From contig CAWFMF010000004.1 of the NCBI GenBank assembly GCA_963816985.1, positions 1,426,001 through 1,490,000 on the forward strand: a stretch of DNA of 64,000 nucleotides, in the 5' to 3' direction. The stretch comes from JAIVJM01 sp963816985 (GTDB lineage Bacteria; Acidobacteriota; Blastocatellia; Pyrinomonadales; Pyrinomonadaceae). Below are positions 9,010-17,890 of the stretch, piece by piece. The notes beneath the pieces are model-generated. The model did no database searches. It worked only from the letters and a program-made list of their open reading frames with translations, and was not told where the DNA came from. The first letter of the stretch is position 1; each line of letters starts with the position of its first letter. The translations under genes and the position numbers were made by a program.

Positions 9010-10420
9010 AAGGGCCGTCGAAGTCTTCCCGGCAGCGGCGGCGGCGAGGGCCGGTGCGTGGCGCGGCTCCGCGCGCTTGTTATGCGCGGCGGCGATTCTG
9101 CACGTGTTGTTGACGGTCAGCGTCTACGCGCTCGGACGTTACGCGCTCTCGCCCGGCACGTTCGACGGCAACGGCGTCGCGCTGGCCTTCGCCTCGGACG
9201 GAGACCGGTATCGCGCGGACGCCGCCGCTTTGAGCGAGGCTCTGAGGGGCGGAGAGATTCACTCGTGGGTGGGCGCGGATCATCCGTTTCACGTCAAGCT
9301 GTACTCGATCTGCTTCGCCATCTTCGGGCCGTGGCTGGGGTACAACGTCTTAGGGGTCGAGCCGCTCAACGCTTTATGCTATCTCGCGACGCTGGCTCTG
9401 GTCTTCCATCTGGGGCGGGAAGTCTTCAATCGTCGCGCGGGCCTTTTGGCGGCGGGCGCGGTCGCGCTCTGGCCGTCGTTCCTGCTCCACACGACGCAGT
9501 TTCTCAAAGACCCTTTGTTCGTGGTGGAGATGCTGGCGCTCTCGGCGGTCGTCGTGCGCTGGCTGACGAGAGACTATTCGTGGGCGGGGGCTTTACTAGC
9601 GGGGGCGGCGGGCGCACTCATCGTCACCGCGCTCTGGCTCACGCGCTCCGACATGGGAGAGATACTGACTGCGACCGTGCTTCTTGGAGCGTTGATGCTC
9701 GCCGCGCGGCAGCTTCGGGAGCGGCGCTTCGGGGCGGCGAATCTCGCGGGGATGGCGATGCTCGTCGCGGCGACCGTGGTCGTCCCTTTGGTCATGGCGA
9801 ACGCGCTTGAGCTTGGCCGCTCCCCTTCCGCCGCCGAGTGGTCGGCCCGGCAAAAGGCGCTTCGCGGGGCCGCCGCCGTCGAGGCCGCCGCCGCGCCTGC
9901 GGAAGACGCGTCGCGGACGCGCCTCTGGTCGAGGGCGGCGGCGCGCGTCGGAGAAGTGAGGCGCAGGTTCGTCGAGATGTACCCGGCTTCCGGGTCGAAC
10001 ATTGATAGCGACGTGCAGATAGACAGCACGGCAGACCTCTTGCGCTACCTCCCGCGCGCGGCGGCGGTCGGCTTCTTCGCGCCGTTCCCGAACATGTGGT
10101 TCGCTTCCGGAAAGTCGGTCGGGACGAGCGGGAGACTGCTCGGCGGCGCGGAGAGTTTGGCGATGTACGTCGTCGAAGCTTTAGCGATCTTCGGGTTGTG
10201 GCGGGGACGAGGGCGGCTTGCGGTCTGGTTTCTGTTCTCGGCGGCGGCGACGGGGATGATCGCGCTCGGCCTCGTGGTGGTCAACGTCGGCACGCTCTTC
10301 CGCCTGCGTTACATGTTCCTGATGCTGTTACTCATCCCCGCCGCCGAAGGGGCCGCAAGGATTCTCGAACGACTGTCGAAGAAGCCGCGGGAGATTCGAG
10401 AGAGAGGCGTGGCGGGGTGA
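8969..10420 (+). CDS. Polytopic GT39/ArnT-like glycosyltransferase
   Basis: About 483 aa. There is no ATG near the start: TTG 8969 or GTG 8984 are the candidates, and both overlap the true end of the SGNH gene. The protein is a many-pass membrane protein with a luminal loop (DGDRYRADAAALSEALRGGE, then HPFHVKLYSICFAIFGPW) resembling the dolichyl-phosphate-mannose mannosyltransferase/GT39 layout with its acidic first loop. The following helices include a segment around EVFNRRAGLLAAGAVALWPS. It would transfer sugars from a lipid-linked donor in the periplasm. The specific acceptor is unknown. Its stop overlaps a GTG by which the flippase gene could be coupled. Confidence 0.7.
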   Translation: MPKGSVRQTQRADERAVEVFPAAAAARAGAWRGSARLLCAAAILHVLLTVSVYALGRYALSPGTFDGNGVALAFASDGDRYRADAAALSEALRGGEIHSWVGADHPFHVKLYSICFAIFGPWLGYNVLGVEPLNALCYLATLALVFHLGREVFNRRAGLLAAGAVALWPSFLLHTTQFLKDPLFVVEMLALSAVVVRWLTRDYSWAGALLAGAAGALIVTALWLTRSDMGEILTATVLLGALMLAARQLRERRFGAANLAGMAMLVAATVVVPLVMANALELGRSPSAAEWSARQKALRGAAAVEAAAAPAEDASRTRLWSRAAARVGEVRRRFVEMYPASGSNIDSDVQIDSTADLLRYLPRAAAVGFFAPFPNMWFASGKSVGTSGRLLGGAESLAMYVVEALAIFGLWRGRGRLAVWFLFSAAATGMIALGLVVVNVGTLFRLRYMFLMLLLIPAAEGAARILERLSKKPREIRERGVAG

Positions 10421-10428
10421 GTTTCTCG

Positions 10429-11790
10429 ATGCGGGCGCAGGACGAGCCGGTCTGGCAACGGTTCAGGCGCAACTTCTCTATCAGCCTGCTCGGCTCGGCG
10501 CTTACGCTGGCGTTTAAACTGGGGCAGACGGCGCTCCTCACCAGCGTGTTGAGAATCGAAGACTTCGGGCGGGTGCTCATCGTCCTCAACCTCTTCGTCT
10601 TTCTGGAAGCGTTCGTCGGGCTGCGCGTGAGCGACGTGATGTTTCGCTTCTTCCAGCCGTTGAAGGAGCAGAGGGACGCGCGCGCGCTTCAAGGGCTCCT
10701 GCTCTTGTGCCTGAGCTTGAGTCTGGCGACCGGCCTTGTCGTCGGCGGCGGCGTGTTGGCCTTCTCGCCGTGGCTGGCCGAACGACTCTATCGAAGTCCC
10801 GGACTCGCGCCCCTCTTTTATATTTACGGCTGCACCGTACTGGTCTCGGCCTTCCGCGAAGTCTACGAGCCGGTTTTGCGTCTGCACGACCGTTTCACTT
10901 CCGTCGTCGTGCCGCAGGTGTTGGGCGGGCTGATGACGTTCACGATTCTCGCCGCCTACTTCGCGCGGGCGGAGGTCTACGACTTGAGGGTCGTCGTCGC
11001 GGCGTTCGCGGTCGGCGTACTCGTGCAGACCTTGCCGCCGCTCGTGCTGGCGCTGCGGCTGTTGAGACCTTCCTTGTCGAAGATTCAAGCGAAGGCAGCC
11101 GCGCGGGCCTTAAATAAATACCGTCCTGAGCTGCTTAAGTGTCTGTTCCACAGCAACCTCTCCGGGTATCTGAAACTCGCCGTCAACCCCGGCGACATCT
11201 TTCTGCTCGGACTCTTCTCCACCCCGGCGCAGGTCGCGCTCTACGGGCTGGGGAGACAACTCACGGCCCCTCTATCGCTCCTGCAAACCAACGCCCAGAC
11301 CGCCGTCGCGCCGGAAGTCATCTCGCTCGTCGCGGCGGGGAAGTTCGCCCAACTCAAGCGACTGGTCAGCCGCTACGTCTTGACGGCTTCCGCCCTCGGC
11401 GTGGTGTCGGTCGCGTGCGGCCTGCTGTTCGGAAGAATCTTTATCTCGTGGCTCCCACGGGCGGAGTACCTCGCGGCCCTGCCCGTCTTTTACGTGTTGC
11501 TGGTCGTCGCTTCGCTGATGCTGGCCGCCGTCGTCTTCCGCCCCCTCGCGGTGGGTCTGGACTTGATGAGGTGGTACAACTTCGGGCTGCTGTTGAGCGC
11601 CGCCGTGGTCTTCGTGTTCGTCGCCGCCGGGAGGCTCGACGCGATGAACATGGCCTACGCGCAGTTGGCCGGGGCGCTGATAGTCCGCCTCCTTTGTAAC
11701 GTGCCGGTGTGGGCGCGTCTGAATGCTCTGACGCTGGGGGCGCGCGGGCGGGACGGGGCCACGGTCGGGGGCGCGGGGCCGGGAAAGTAG
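10429..11790 (+). CDS. Polysaccharide flippase (Wzx/MATE-like)
   Basis: 453 aa from ATG 10429 with GGGGTGA at 10414-10420 as ribosome site; a coupled GTG at 10417 is the alternative. Roughly twelve to fourteen hydrophobic segments are seen, beginning with NFSISLLGSALTLAFKLGQT and a loop containing LRIEDFGRVLIVLNLF, the usual opening of the polysaccharide-biosynthesis flippase family. The C-terminal half contains LAVNPGDIFLLGLFS and the typical paired helices. It would move lipid-linked repeat units across the inner membrane. It sits between a GT39-like gene and a pyruvyl transferase gene, 3 bp from the latter. Confidence 0.85.
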   Translation: MRAQDEPVWQRFRRNFSISLLGSALTLAFKLGQTALLTSVLRIEDFGRVLIVLNLFVFLEAFVGLRVSDVMFRFFQPLKEQRDARALQGLLLLCLSLSLATGLVVGGGVLAFSPWLAERLYRSPGLAPLFYIYGCTVLVSAFREVYEPVLRLHDRFTSVVVPQVLGGLMTFTILAAYFARAEVYDLRVVVAAFAVGVLVQTLPPLVLALRLLRPSLSKIQAKAAARALNKYRPELLKCLFHSNLSGYLKLAVNPGDIFLLGLFSTPAQVALYGLGRQLTAPLSLLQTNAQTAVAPEVISLVAAGKFAQLKRLVSRYVLTASALGVVSVACGLLFGRIFISWLPRAEYLAALPVFYVLLVVASLMLAAVVFRPLAVGLDLMRWYNFGLLLSAAVVFVFVAAGRLDAMNMAYAQLAGALIVRLLCNVPVWARLNALTLGARGRDGATVGGAGPGK

Positions 11791-11793
11791 CGC

Positions 11794-12870
11794 ATGCGGA
11801 TTCACCACTTCTATCCGAAGACTCACAACGTCGGCGACCACTTCGTACAGAGAGGCATCGAGCGGATGATACGCGAGGTCGTCCCCCGCGCCGCCTTCGA
11901 CCTCTTCAACGTCAACAGCCGGGGCGAGGACGAGACCGGCTACGGCCTGACCCGCTCGACCGTCGAGCGCGCGAACCGCGAGGCGGACTTGGTTGTGGTC
12001 GGCGGCTCGAACCTCTACGAGGGCAGTTACCGCTGGCGCTGGGGCGTCCACATGGAGCCGGACGCCCTCGAAGATTTGCGCGTGCCTCTGTTTCTCGTCG
12101 GTCTCGGAACCGGCTCGGACTTCCTCTCCCGCACGCACAGGCCGTCGCCGCGCGCGAAGCGCGAGATCAAGCTCCTCAACGACCGCGCGGAGTTTTCCGG
12201 CGCGAGAGACGTGCTCACGCGCGACTGGCTGCACGGGCTCGGCGTCTCGAAAGCGGAGTTGATGGGAGACCCGGCGACCTTCATCTTTAACCGCCCGGCG
12301 CGGGTGGGCGGAGGTCACGTCCTGTTGACCATGCCGCCCGGTAGATTCTGGTCGGGCGGGAGCCGTTTCTGGCGGGTGCGCCTGCGCGGGCGCGCGATGT
12401 TCAGCGCCGTGGTCTCGCTCGCGCGGTCGCTCCGCGAAAGAGGGCACGAGGTCGTGGTGGCGTGCAACGACCCCGCGGACTTGAACCTCGCGCGCCGTCT
12501 GTTCGGCGGTTGGTTCGACGGTCGGGTCGTCTGCCCCGGCGCTCCCGAAGAGTATTTCGCGCTCCTCGAAGGGTCGCGCGCGGTGGTGACGGGGAGACTG
12601 CACACGGCGGTCGTCTCTTTCTCTCTGGGCATCCCCTTCGTGCTGATTGACGCCGACGGGCGCACGCGCGGGTTCGTCGAAACATATCAACTGAATGACT
12701 GGTCTGTGACCCCTTCGGGGGGCGACTTCGAGGGGCGTCTGAAGGAGCGGGCCGACCGCCTGTTGAGCGACGACGCCCGGAGGCCGTGGGAACTCCTCGT
12801 CCGAAAAAGAGACCTCATGTATGAGCGAGGCATGGGCCTGCTGCGGGACGCGCTGGGCCGCGTCGAATGA
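11794..12870 (+). CDS. Polysaccharide pyruvyl transferase family protein
   Basis: 358 aa. The N-terminus MRIHHFYPKTHNVGDHFVQR matches the opening of the WcaK/CsaB family, where NxGD is conserved. Later come VVVGGSNLYEG, FLVGLGTGSDF and a C-terminal EGSRAVVTGRLHTAVVSFSL with the conserved R-x-H. These enzymes add ketal pyruvate to surface glycans using phosphoenolpyruvate. The gene is tightly packed behind the flippase, so it belongs to the same transcript. Confidence 0.8.
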   Translation: MRIHHFYPKTHNVGDHFVQRGIERMIREVVPRAAFDLFNVNSRGEDETGYGLTRSTVERANREADLVVVGGSNLYEGSYRWRWGVHMEPDALEDLRVPLFLVGLGTGSDFLSRTHRPSPRAKREIKLLNDRAEFSGARDVLTRDWLHGLGVSKAELMGDPATFIFNRPARVGGGHVLLTMPPGRFWSGGSRFWRVRLRGRAMFSAVVSLARSLRERGHEVVVACNDPADLNLARRLFGGWFDGRVVCPGAPEEYFALLEGSRAVVTGRLHTAVVSFSLGIPFVLIDADGRTRGFVETYQLNDWSVTPSGGDFEGRLKERADRLLSDDARRPWELLVRKRDLMYERGMGLLRDALGRVE

Positions 12871-12888
12871 GATTTGGCTACTGGTCGG

Positions 12889-12916
12889 TTGACATTAACT
12901 CGTCGGCAGTTATTCT
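12889..12916 (+). promoter_or_regulatory. Sigma-70-type promoter ahead of the GT4 gene
   Basis: TTGACA (12889-12894), 16 bp, TATTCT (12911-12916). Transcription would start near 12923, followed by a strong purine tract AAGGGGGG at 12937-12944. This suggests a second transcript within the glycan cluster. Confidence 0.5.
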
Positions 12917-13049
12917 TGTCCTGAGAGATTCAGTTTAAGGGGGGTAGACGACCATCACGCCTTCTCACGGCACTTCCGCCGACGCGGCACAATCACAGCC
13001 GGATGCCGGGCTCGCCGCCTCAAGGCAGCTCGTCCCCAAGCCCGTCAGG

Positions 13050-14222
13050 GTGATGTACGTCATCAGCGACCTGTCCGTCGGGGGGGCCGAGATGATGCTC
13101 TACAAGCTGCTCGCCGAGACCGACCGCACCCGCTTCGAGCCGTCCGTGGTCTCGTTAATGGACGGGGGGACGCTGCGCGGGCGCATCGAAGCTCTTGGGG
13201 TCAAGGTCTACACGTTGGGGGTGCGGCCCGGATTGTCGGCGTCGCTCGGACTGTGGCGTCTCGTCCGGCTGATGCGCCGCCTCCGTCCGAGTCTGGTCGT
13301 CGGGTGGATGTACCACAGTTGTCTCGCCGTGCAGCTCGCCAGTTTTTTTGCGCCGCGTCTGGCGACCGTGCTCTGGAGCATCCACTACTCTGTAAGCTCT
13401 CTCGCCGACGAGAAATGGCTCACTGCTCTGGTCATCAGGGCGTGCGCGTTTCTCTCCGGCCTGCCGGGGAAGGTCGTTTTCGTCTCCCGCGACGGGCAGG
13501 CTAAGCACAGGCTGTTGGGGTTCAGCACCGAGAACGGCTGCGTGATTCCGAACGGCGTTGATGCCGAGACGTTCGTCCCTTCGCCGGAGGCGAGGGCGTC
13601 GGTGCGGTCGGAGCTGGGGCTGCCCGGCGGGGCCGTCATCGTCGGGATGGTGAGTCGTTATCACCCGGCGAAAGATCACGCCAACTTCCTCCGGGCCGCC
13701 GCGTTGGTCTCGAAGACGCATCCGGAGACGCACTTCCTGCTCGTCGGGCGAGGGGTGGACGGCGACAACCGCGAGCTGCGCCGGCTGATTGATGAACTGG
13801 GGCTCGCGCCCCGGACGCACATGCTGGGCGAGCGCCACGACATCCCTCGACTCTCCGCCGCGTTAGATGTCTTCAGCCTCTCTTCCAACTGCGAGAGCTT
13901 CCCGACCGTCATCGGCGAGGCGATGGCCTGCGCCGTGCCCTGCGTCGTGACGGATGTCGGCGACGCGTCGCTGATTGTGGGCGACACGGGGCGCGTCGTG
14001 CCGACGCGCGACCCCGAAGCGCTGGCCGCCGCGTGGGCGGAGATGCTCGACGCCGGAGAGGAGGGGCGCGCGGCGCTCGGTCGCGCGGCGCTTTCGAGGG
14101 TCAGCGAACTCTTCCCCGTCAAATCGCTCGTCTACCGCTACGAGTCCCTGTACGAGGACTTGCTCGCGGGGCACGCGGTCAAGTCCGCCGCGCCGGTCGT
14201 GGCGGCCTACCAGAGAGACTGA
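13050..14222 (+). CDS. Glycosyltransferase family 4
   Basis: 390 aa from GTG 13050 (ATG at 13053). The N-terminal MYVISDLSVGGAEMMLYKLL is the classical GT4 opening. The donor-binding half has VIVGMVSRYHPAKDHANFLR and SNCESFPTVIGEAMACAVPC, the E-x7-E region. It would transfer a nucleotide-activated sugar in the cytoplasm. The frame stays open upstream to 12948 with no ATG/GTG/TTG, while the best ribosome site (12937-12944) lies 9 nt before an in-frame ATC at 12954, so the true N-terminus may be about 32 residues longer. The start is uncertain; the family is not. Confidence 0.85.
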   Translation: MMYVISDLSVGGAEMMLYKLLAETDRTRFEPSVVSLMDGGTLRGRIEALGVKVYTLGVRPGLSASLGLWRLVRLMRRLRPSLVVGWMYHSCLAVQLASFFAPRLATVLWSIHYSVSSLADEKWLTALVIRACAFLSGLPGKVVFVSRDGQAKHRLLGFSTENGCVIPNGVDAETFVPSPEARASVRSELGLPGGAVIVGMVSRYHPAKDHANFLRAAALVSKTHPETHFLLVGRGVDGDNRELRRLIDELGLAPRTHMLGERHDIPRLSAALDVFSLSSNCESFPTVIGEAMACAVPCVVTDVGDASLIVGDTGRVVPTRDPEALAAAWAEMLDAGEEGRAALGRAALSRVSELFPVKSLVYRYESLYEDLLAGHAVKSAAPVVAAYQRD

Positions 14223-14223
14223 C

Positions 14224-15036
14224 ATGAATACGACCCACGGCTCTCTCGCGCCGTCGTCGGGCCTGTGCGAGTTAACGCTCCTCGACGTTCAAGCGGAGCC
14301 GTTCCCGCACGTCGCCCACGAGAGCTTCATCGAACCGGAGCATTACCGGCAGTTGTGCCGGACGTTCCCCGTCTGCCCGCCCGGAACCAGCCCCACGGGC
14401 TTCTCACTCTACTGGGGCGACGAGGGCTACCGACGACTGCTCGACGAGCAACCCGCGTGGCGTGCCCTCTTCGACACCTTTCATAGTCAGACATTCATTG
14501 ACTGGGGCAAGGAGCAGTTCGCCGAGGTCTGGCGGCGCGACGGCTGCAAGATAGAGATGTCCGAGGCGCGCTACGTCCCCTACCGCGAAGACCGCGTTGA
14601 TAAGGAGCGGGCCGCGCTGCGAAAGGTCGAACACGACCCGCACGAGTTGTGGGTTCGGATGGACATCCATCAAGGCCGCGCCGGGTACTTTCGGCCCCCA
14701 CATCTCGACCACGCGCGCCGCCTCGTCTCCATGCTCATCTACATGTGCGACCACACGGAGAACCAAATGGTCGGGGGCGAACTGTTCCTGCACGGAGTTG
14801 ACGAGCGGCACACGCGCCGCACGCCCACCCGCATCGCGCCGCGTCATAACCTGATGGTCGCCTTCCCCTGCACGAACGGCTCGCATCACTCCGTCTCGAA
14901 AATCACTTCCACGGCGGCCCCACGCAACTACATTCAAGTGCACATCTCAAGCTCCGTGGATGTCTGGCCCCGCGAAGCGGCCCCACGGAGCTTGCGCAGG
15001 GTACTTTCATCCTTAAAGCGGCGACTCCCCCTTTAG
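14224..15036 (+). CDS. 2OG-Fe(II) oxygenase (prolyl-4-hydroxylase-like)
   Basis: 270 aa, starting one base after the GT4 stop. The iron-binding facial triad is visible as H-x-D in PPHLDHARRLVSMLIYMCDH and a distal His in FPCTNGSHHSVSKIT; the Arg for 2-oxoglutarate would be in the following APRNYIQVHIS strand. Such enzymes occur in polysaccharide clusters, where substrates are often uncharacterised. A strong terminator follows, so this is the last gene of the glycan operon. Confidence 0.78.
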   Translation: MNTTHGSLAPSSGLCELTLLDVQAEPFPHVAHESFIEPEHYRQLCRTFPVCPPGTSPTGFSLYWGDEGYRRLLDEQPAWRALFDTFHSQTFIDWGKEQFAEVWRRDGCKIEMSEARYVPYREDRVDKERAALRKVEHDPHELWVRMDIHQGRAGYFRPPHLDHARRLVSMLIYMCDHTENQMVGGELFLHGVDERHTRRTPTRIAPRHNLMVAFPCTNGSHHSVSKITSTAAPRNYIQVHISSSVDVWPREAAPRSLRRVLSSLKRRLPL

Positions 15037-15086
15037 AAGTGAACGGGTCAGACAAAAAAACCGACCGACATTCGCCACGTGCCAAA

Positions 15087-15127
15087 AAAAAGCGACAGGC
15101 TGCCAACCCGGCAGCCTGTCGCTTTTT
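15087..15127. terminator. 18-bp bidirectional terminator hairpin
   Basis: A perfect 18-bp stem (15087-15104 with 15110-15127, core GCGACAGGCTGCC) and 5-nt loop has A-run and T-run at its base on both strands. It ends the rightward glycan operon. On the minus strand it would have ended the receptor gene whose remnant is at 15145-15192. Confidence 0.9.
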
Positions 15128-15144
15128 AAGTCTCGCGGCGGTTC

Positions 15145-15192
15145 TTAGAAGCTCAGCCGGAGGCCGAAATGGAAATGTCGAGGCTTTCCGTC
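15145..15192 (-). pseudogene. Remnant of a TonB-dependent receptor 3' end
   Basis: On the minus strand the bases read DGKPRHFHFGLRLSF and a TAA stop (15145-15147). The intact receptor at 54582-58316 ends DPRQFQFGLRLSF; 25 consecutive bases around the stop are identical in the two. Nothing of the barrel remains upstream, because the molybdenum hydroxylase gene stop lies at 15196. This is a deletion scar that kept only the last 15 codons and the terminator. Confidence 0.75.
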
Positions 15193-15195
15193 TGT

Positions 15196-17397
15196 CTAGA
15201 CCGCGACGAGCGGCAGGCTGCGATAGCGTTTCCCGGTCAGCCTCGCCAGCGCGTTGACGACCGCGGGCGAGATCACCGGAACAGGCGGCTCGCCGCAGCC
15301 CGAAGGAGCCTCGGCGCTCGGCACGATGTGAACGTCCACGGCGACCGGCGCGTCGGGCATATAAGGCGGGACGTAGCCGTCGAAGTTCCGCTGCTCGACG
15401 AGGCCGTCCTTGAGCGTGATCGCGCCCTTCGCCATGAGCTGCGACAAGCCGAACGCCACGCCCGCCTGAAACTGGCTTTCGATGGTCAGCGGGTTGACCG
15501 CGATACCACAGTCAACCGCGACCGTTACGCGGTGAATTTTGGGTCGCTTGTTCTCGATGGAAACGTCCACGGCGCAGGCGACGCCAGTGCCGAACGACTC
15601 GTGACATGAGATTCCGACGGCGTGGCCTTTCCGAAGGTTGCGCCGCCAGGCCGCGCTCTTCGCTTCCAACAAATCCAACGCGGCGAGTAGCTTCTTGGCT
15701 TCAGGCTTGAGGAGTTTGCGGCGGTAAGCGATGGGGTCTGTTTTGGCGTGCGCGGCCAACTCGTCCATCAACGTCTCCATCACGTAGGCCGAGTGCGTGT
15801 GCCCGACCGAGCGCCACCACAGCACCGGCACGTTGACTTCGGGATGGTGAACCGAGACGTTGAAGTTGGGGATGTTGTAATGAGTGTCGGAGACGCCTTC
15901 CACTGACGAACTGTCCACGCCGTCTTTCATCATCATGGCGAAGGGCGTGCCCGCGAGGAGCGACTGGCCTACGATTACATGCCGCCACGCCGAGGGCATG
16001 CCGTCCGCGCCGATTCCGACTTCAACGCGGTGGACGTGCATCGGACGATAATAGCCTCCTCGGATGTCGTCTTCGCGCGTCCAGATGAGTTTGACCGGAG
16101 TGCCGCGCAGTCGCTTGGCAATCTGCGCCGCTTCGCGCTGCACGTGCGAATCCGTGACGGCACGCCGCCCGAAGCCGCCGCCCGCCATCTCGGTGTGAAA
16201 CGTGACCTGCGCGGGCTTCAGCCCAAGCACCTCGGCGATAGCCATCTGATCGAACGTCTGAAACTGTGAACCGGCCCAGGCTTCCGCGCGGTCGTCGTCG
16301 AAGCGGACGGTCGTGTTCAAAGGCTCCATCGGCGCGTGGGGCAGATAGGGAAATTCGTATTCGGCGACGATGCGGTTTGACGCGGCGACAGCTTCAAGCG
16401 CCTTCGCGTCTCCGCGTGCGATAGACTTCATGCCGGCGGTGCGCGCGAGTTGTTTGTACCTCTCACGCAACTCAGAACTGTCGGCCCGCTCGACGCCGGA
16501 GAAATCCCATTCGATCTTGAGCAGGTCGCGCGCACGCTTCGCCGTCCAGAACTTGTCGGCGACGACGGCGACGCCCGTCCCGCCGCGCGTCACGGGAATC
16601 TCGAAGACATCACGCACGCCTTCGGTTGCGCGGGCCGCCTTGTCGTCGAAGCTCTTGACCTTCGCGCCGAAGACAGGCGGGTGCGCGACGACTGCCACCC
16701 TCATGCCGGGCAGGTCGAGGTCGAGGCCGAACTTCAGTGAGCCGTCGCACTTCGGGCGGCTGTCGAGTCGCCGAACCTTCTTCCCCACCAGACGAAACTC
16801 CGAAGGGTTCTTGAGCCGCACCGTGGACGGCACGGGCTGGCGCGCGGCGTCAATCGCCAGTTCCGCATACTTAGCGGACTGGCCGCCGGGGCCGCGAACG
16901 ACGCTCTGCTCTGTCCGGCATGTTTCGGGCGCGACGTTCCAACGCTTGGCGGCGGCGGAGACCAGCATCGCGCGCATCTTGGCTCCGAGTTCACGATACT
17001 GCGTGAATGAGTGTGCGATGGAGCCGGAGCCGCCGACCATCTGGATGCCGAACAGAGGGTCTTTATAAATGTCTGCGGCGGGAGCGAGCTCGGCCACCAC
17101 CTGCGACCAGTCCGCGTCCAACTCGTCGGCGAGGATCATCGGCAGCGCCGTCTGCACGCCCTGACCGAACTCCAGACGGTTCACCTGAATGATAATCTTG
17201 CCGTCCGGCCTGACATGCACGAAGGCGTCCGGCGGGTAATTTTTCGGCTGCGGGTTTGGCGGGCCTCCCTCCTGCGCCGCTGAAGGAAGGTCGAGAGTCA
17301 GGGCAAGGAGCAGGCCACCTGCGGCAGTTGCGGAGACGCGCAGAAAGCTGCGCCGGTCGAGCCGTTGGTCGCCGGTCTTCGTGGTCGCGGATGACAT
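15196..17397 (-). CDS. Molybdopterin-binding large subunit, IorB-type (xanthine dehydrogenase family)
   Basis: 733 aa from ATG 17397. A Tat signal (DRRSFLRVSATAAGGLLLAL) is as in isoquinoline 1-oxidoreductase beta subunits, so the enzyme is exported folded. The cofactor domain shows FGQGVQTALPMILADELDAD, GGSGSIAHSFTQYRELGAK, GGGFGRRAVTDSHVQ and, near the C-terminus, GCGEPPVPVISPAVVNAL with the active-site Glu. Likely reaction: hydroxylation of an aldehyde or N-heterocycle using water, passing electrons to the 2Fe-2S subunit and then to the cytochrome encoded upstream. The substrate is unknown. Confidence 0.9.
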   Translation of the reverse strand: MSSATTKTGDQRLDRRSFLRVSATAAGGLLLALTLDLPSAAQEGGPPNPQPKNYPPDAFVHVRPDGKIIIQVNRLEFGQGVQTALPMILADELDADWSQVVAELAPAADIYKDPLFGIQMVGGSGSIAHSFTQYRELGAKMRAMLVSAAAKRWNVAPETCRTEQSVVRGPGGQSAKYAELAIDAARQPVPSTVRLKNPSEFRLVGKKVRRLDSRPKCDGSLKFGLDLDLPGMRVAVVAHPPVFGAKVKSFDDKAARATEGVRDVFEIPVTRGGTGVAVVADKFWTAKRARDLLKIEWDFSGVERADSSELRERYKQLARTAGMKSIARGDAKALEAVAASNRIVAEYEFPYLPHAPMEPLNTTVRFDDDRAEAWAGSQFQTFDQMAIAEVLGLKPAQVTFHTEMAGGGFGRRAVTDSHVQREAAQIAKRLRGTPVKLIWTREDDIRGGYYRPMHVHRVEVGIGADGMPSAWRHVIVGQSLLAGTPFAMMMKDGVDSSSVEGVSDTHYNIPNFNVSVHHPEVNVPVLWWRSVGHTHSAYVMETLMDELAAHAKTDPIAYRRKLLKPEAKKLLAALDLLEAKSAAWRRNLRKGHAVGISCHESFGTGVACAVDVSIENKRPKIHRVTVAVDCGIAVNPLTIESQFQAGVAFGLSQLMAKGAITLKDGLVEQRNFDGYVPPYMPDAPVAVDVHIVPSAEAPSGCGEPPVPVISPAVVNALARLTGKRYRSLPLVAV

Positions 17398-17413
17398 TCT
17401 TGATTGCCCTCCT

Positions 17414-17878
17414 TTACTTGAGCTTCTGTGACGCGACCTTGACGGCCTCGCGGATGCGGACATAGGTGGCGCAGCGACAGATGTTTCCGCCCATAGACTC
17501 CTCAATGTTGGTGTCGGTCGGCTTCGGCGTGTGCTTCAGAAGAGCGACAGCGGTCATGATCTGTCCGCTCTGACAGTAACCGCACTGCACTACGTCCTTC
17601 TCCACCCACGCGTCTTGAACAACGCGACCGACCGGGTCGTCATTCATCGCCTCAATCGTCACCACCGCACGCTCGCCGACGAGCGCGACGGGGAGCACGC
17701 ACGAACGGGTCGCCACGCCATCCACATGCACCGTGCAGGCTCCGCACGCGCTGACGCCGCAGCCGTATTTCGTGCCCGTCATCTTCAAGTCTTCACGCAG
17801 CACCCAGAGCAGCGGGGTCGAAGGATCAACCGACACTTCCTGACGCTCTCCGTTGATGTTGAGTTGATACTTTGCCAT
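17414..17878 (-). CDS. 2Fe-2S small subunit, IorA-type
   Basis: 154 aa. The plant-ferredoxin cluster motif is KYGCGVSACGACTVHVDG, with the fourth Cys in TRSCVLP. The second cluster motif is VVQCGYCQSGQIMTAVALL with NICRCATY. Full length for the family. It transfers electrons from the molybdenum subunit. It is 16 bp upstream of the large-subunit gene and 12 bp downstream of the cytochrome gene, so the three are one operon. Confidence 0.93.
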   Translation of the reverse strand: MAKYQLNINGERQEVSVDPSTPLLWVLREDLKMTGTKYGCGVSACGACTVHVDGVATRSCVLPVALVGERAVVTIEAMNDDPVGRVVQDAWVEKDVVQCGYCQSGQIMTAVALLKHTPKPTDTNIEESMGGNICRCATYVRIREAVKVASQKLK

Positions 17879-17890
17879 GGTTGATCTCCT

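Noticed and set aside
11272..12690. 472-aa minus-strand open frame
   Set aside because: Shadow of the flippase and pyruvyl transferase genes; the translation has no recognisable fold.
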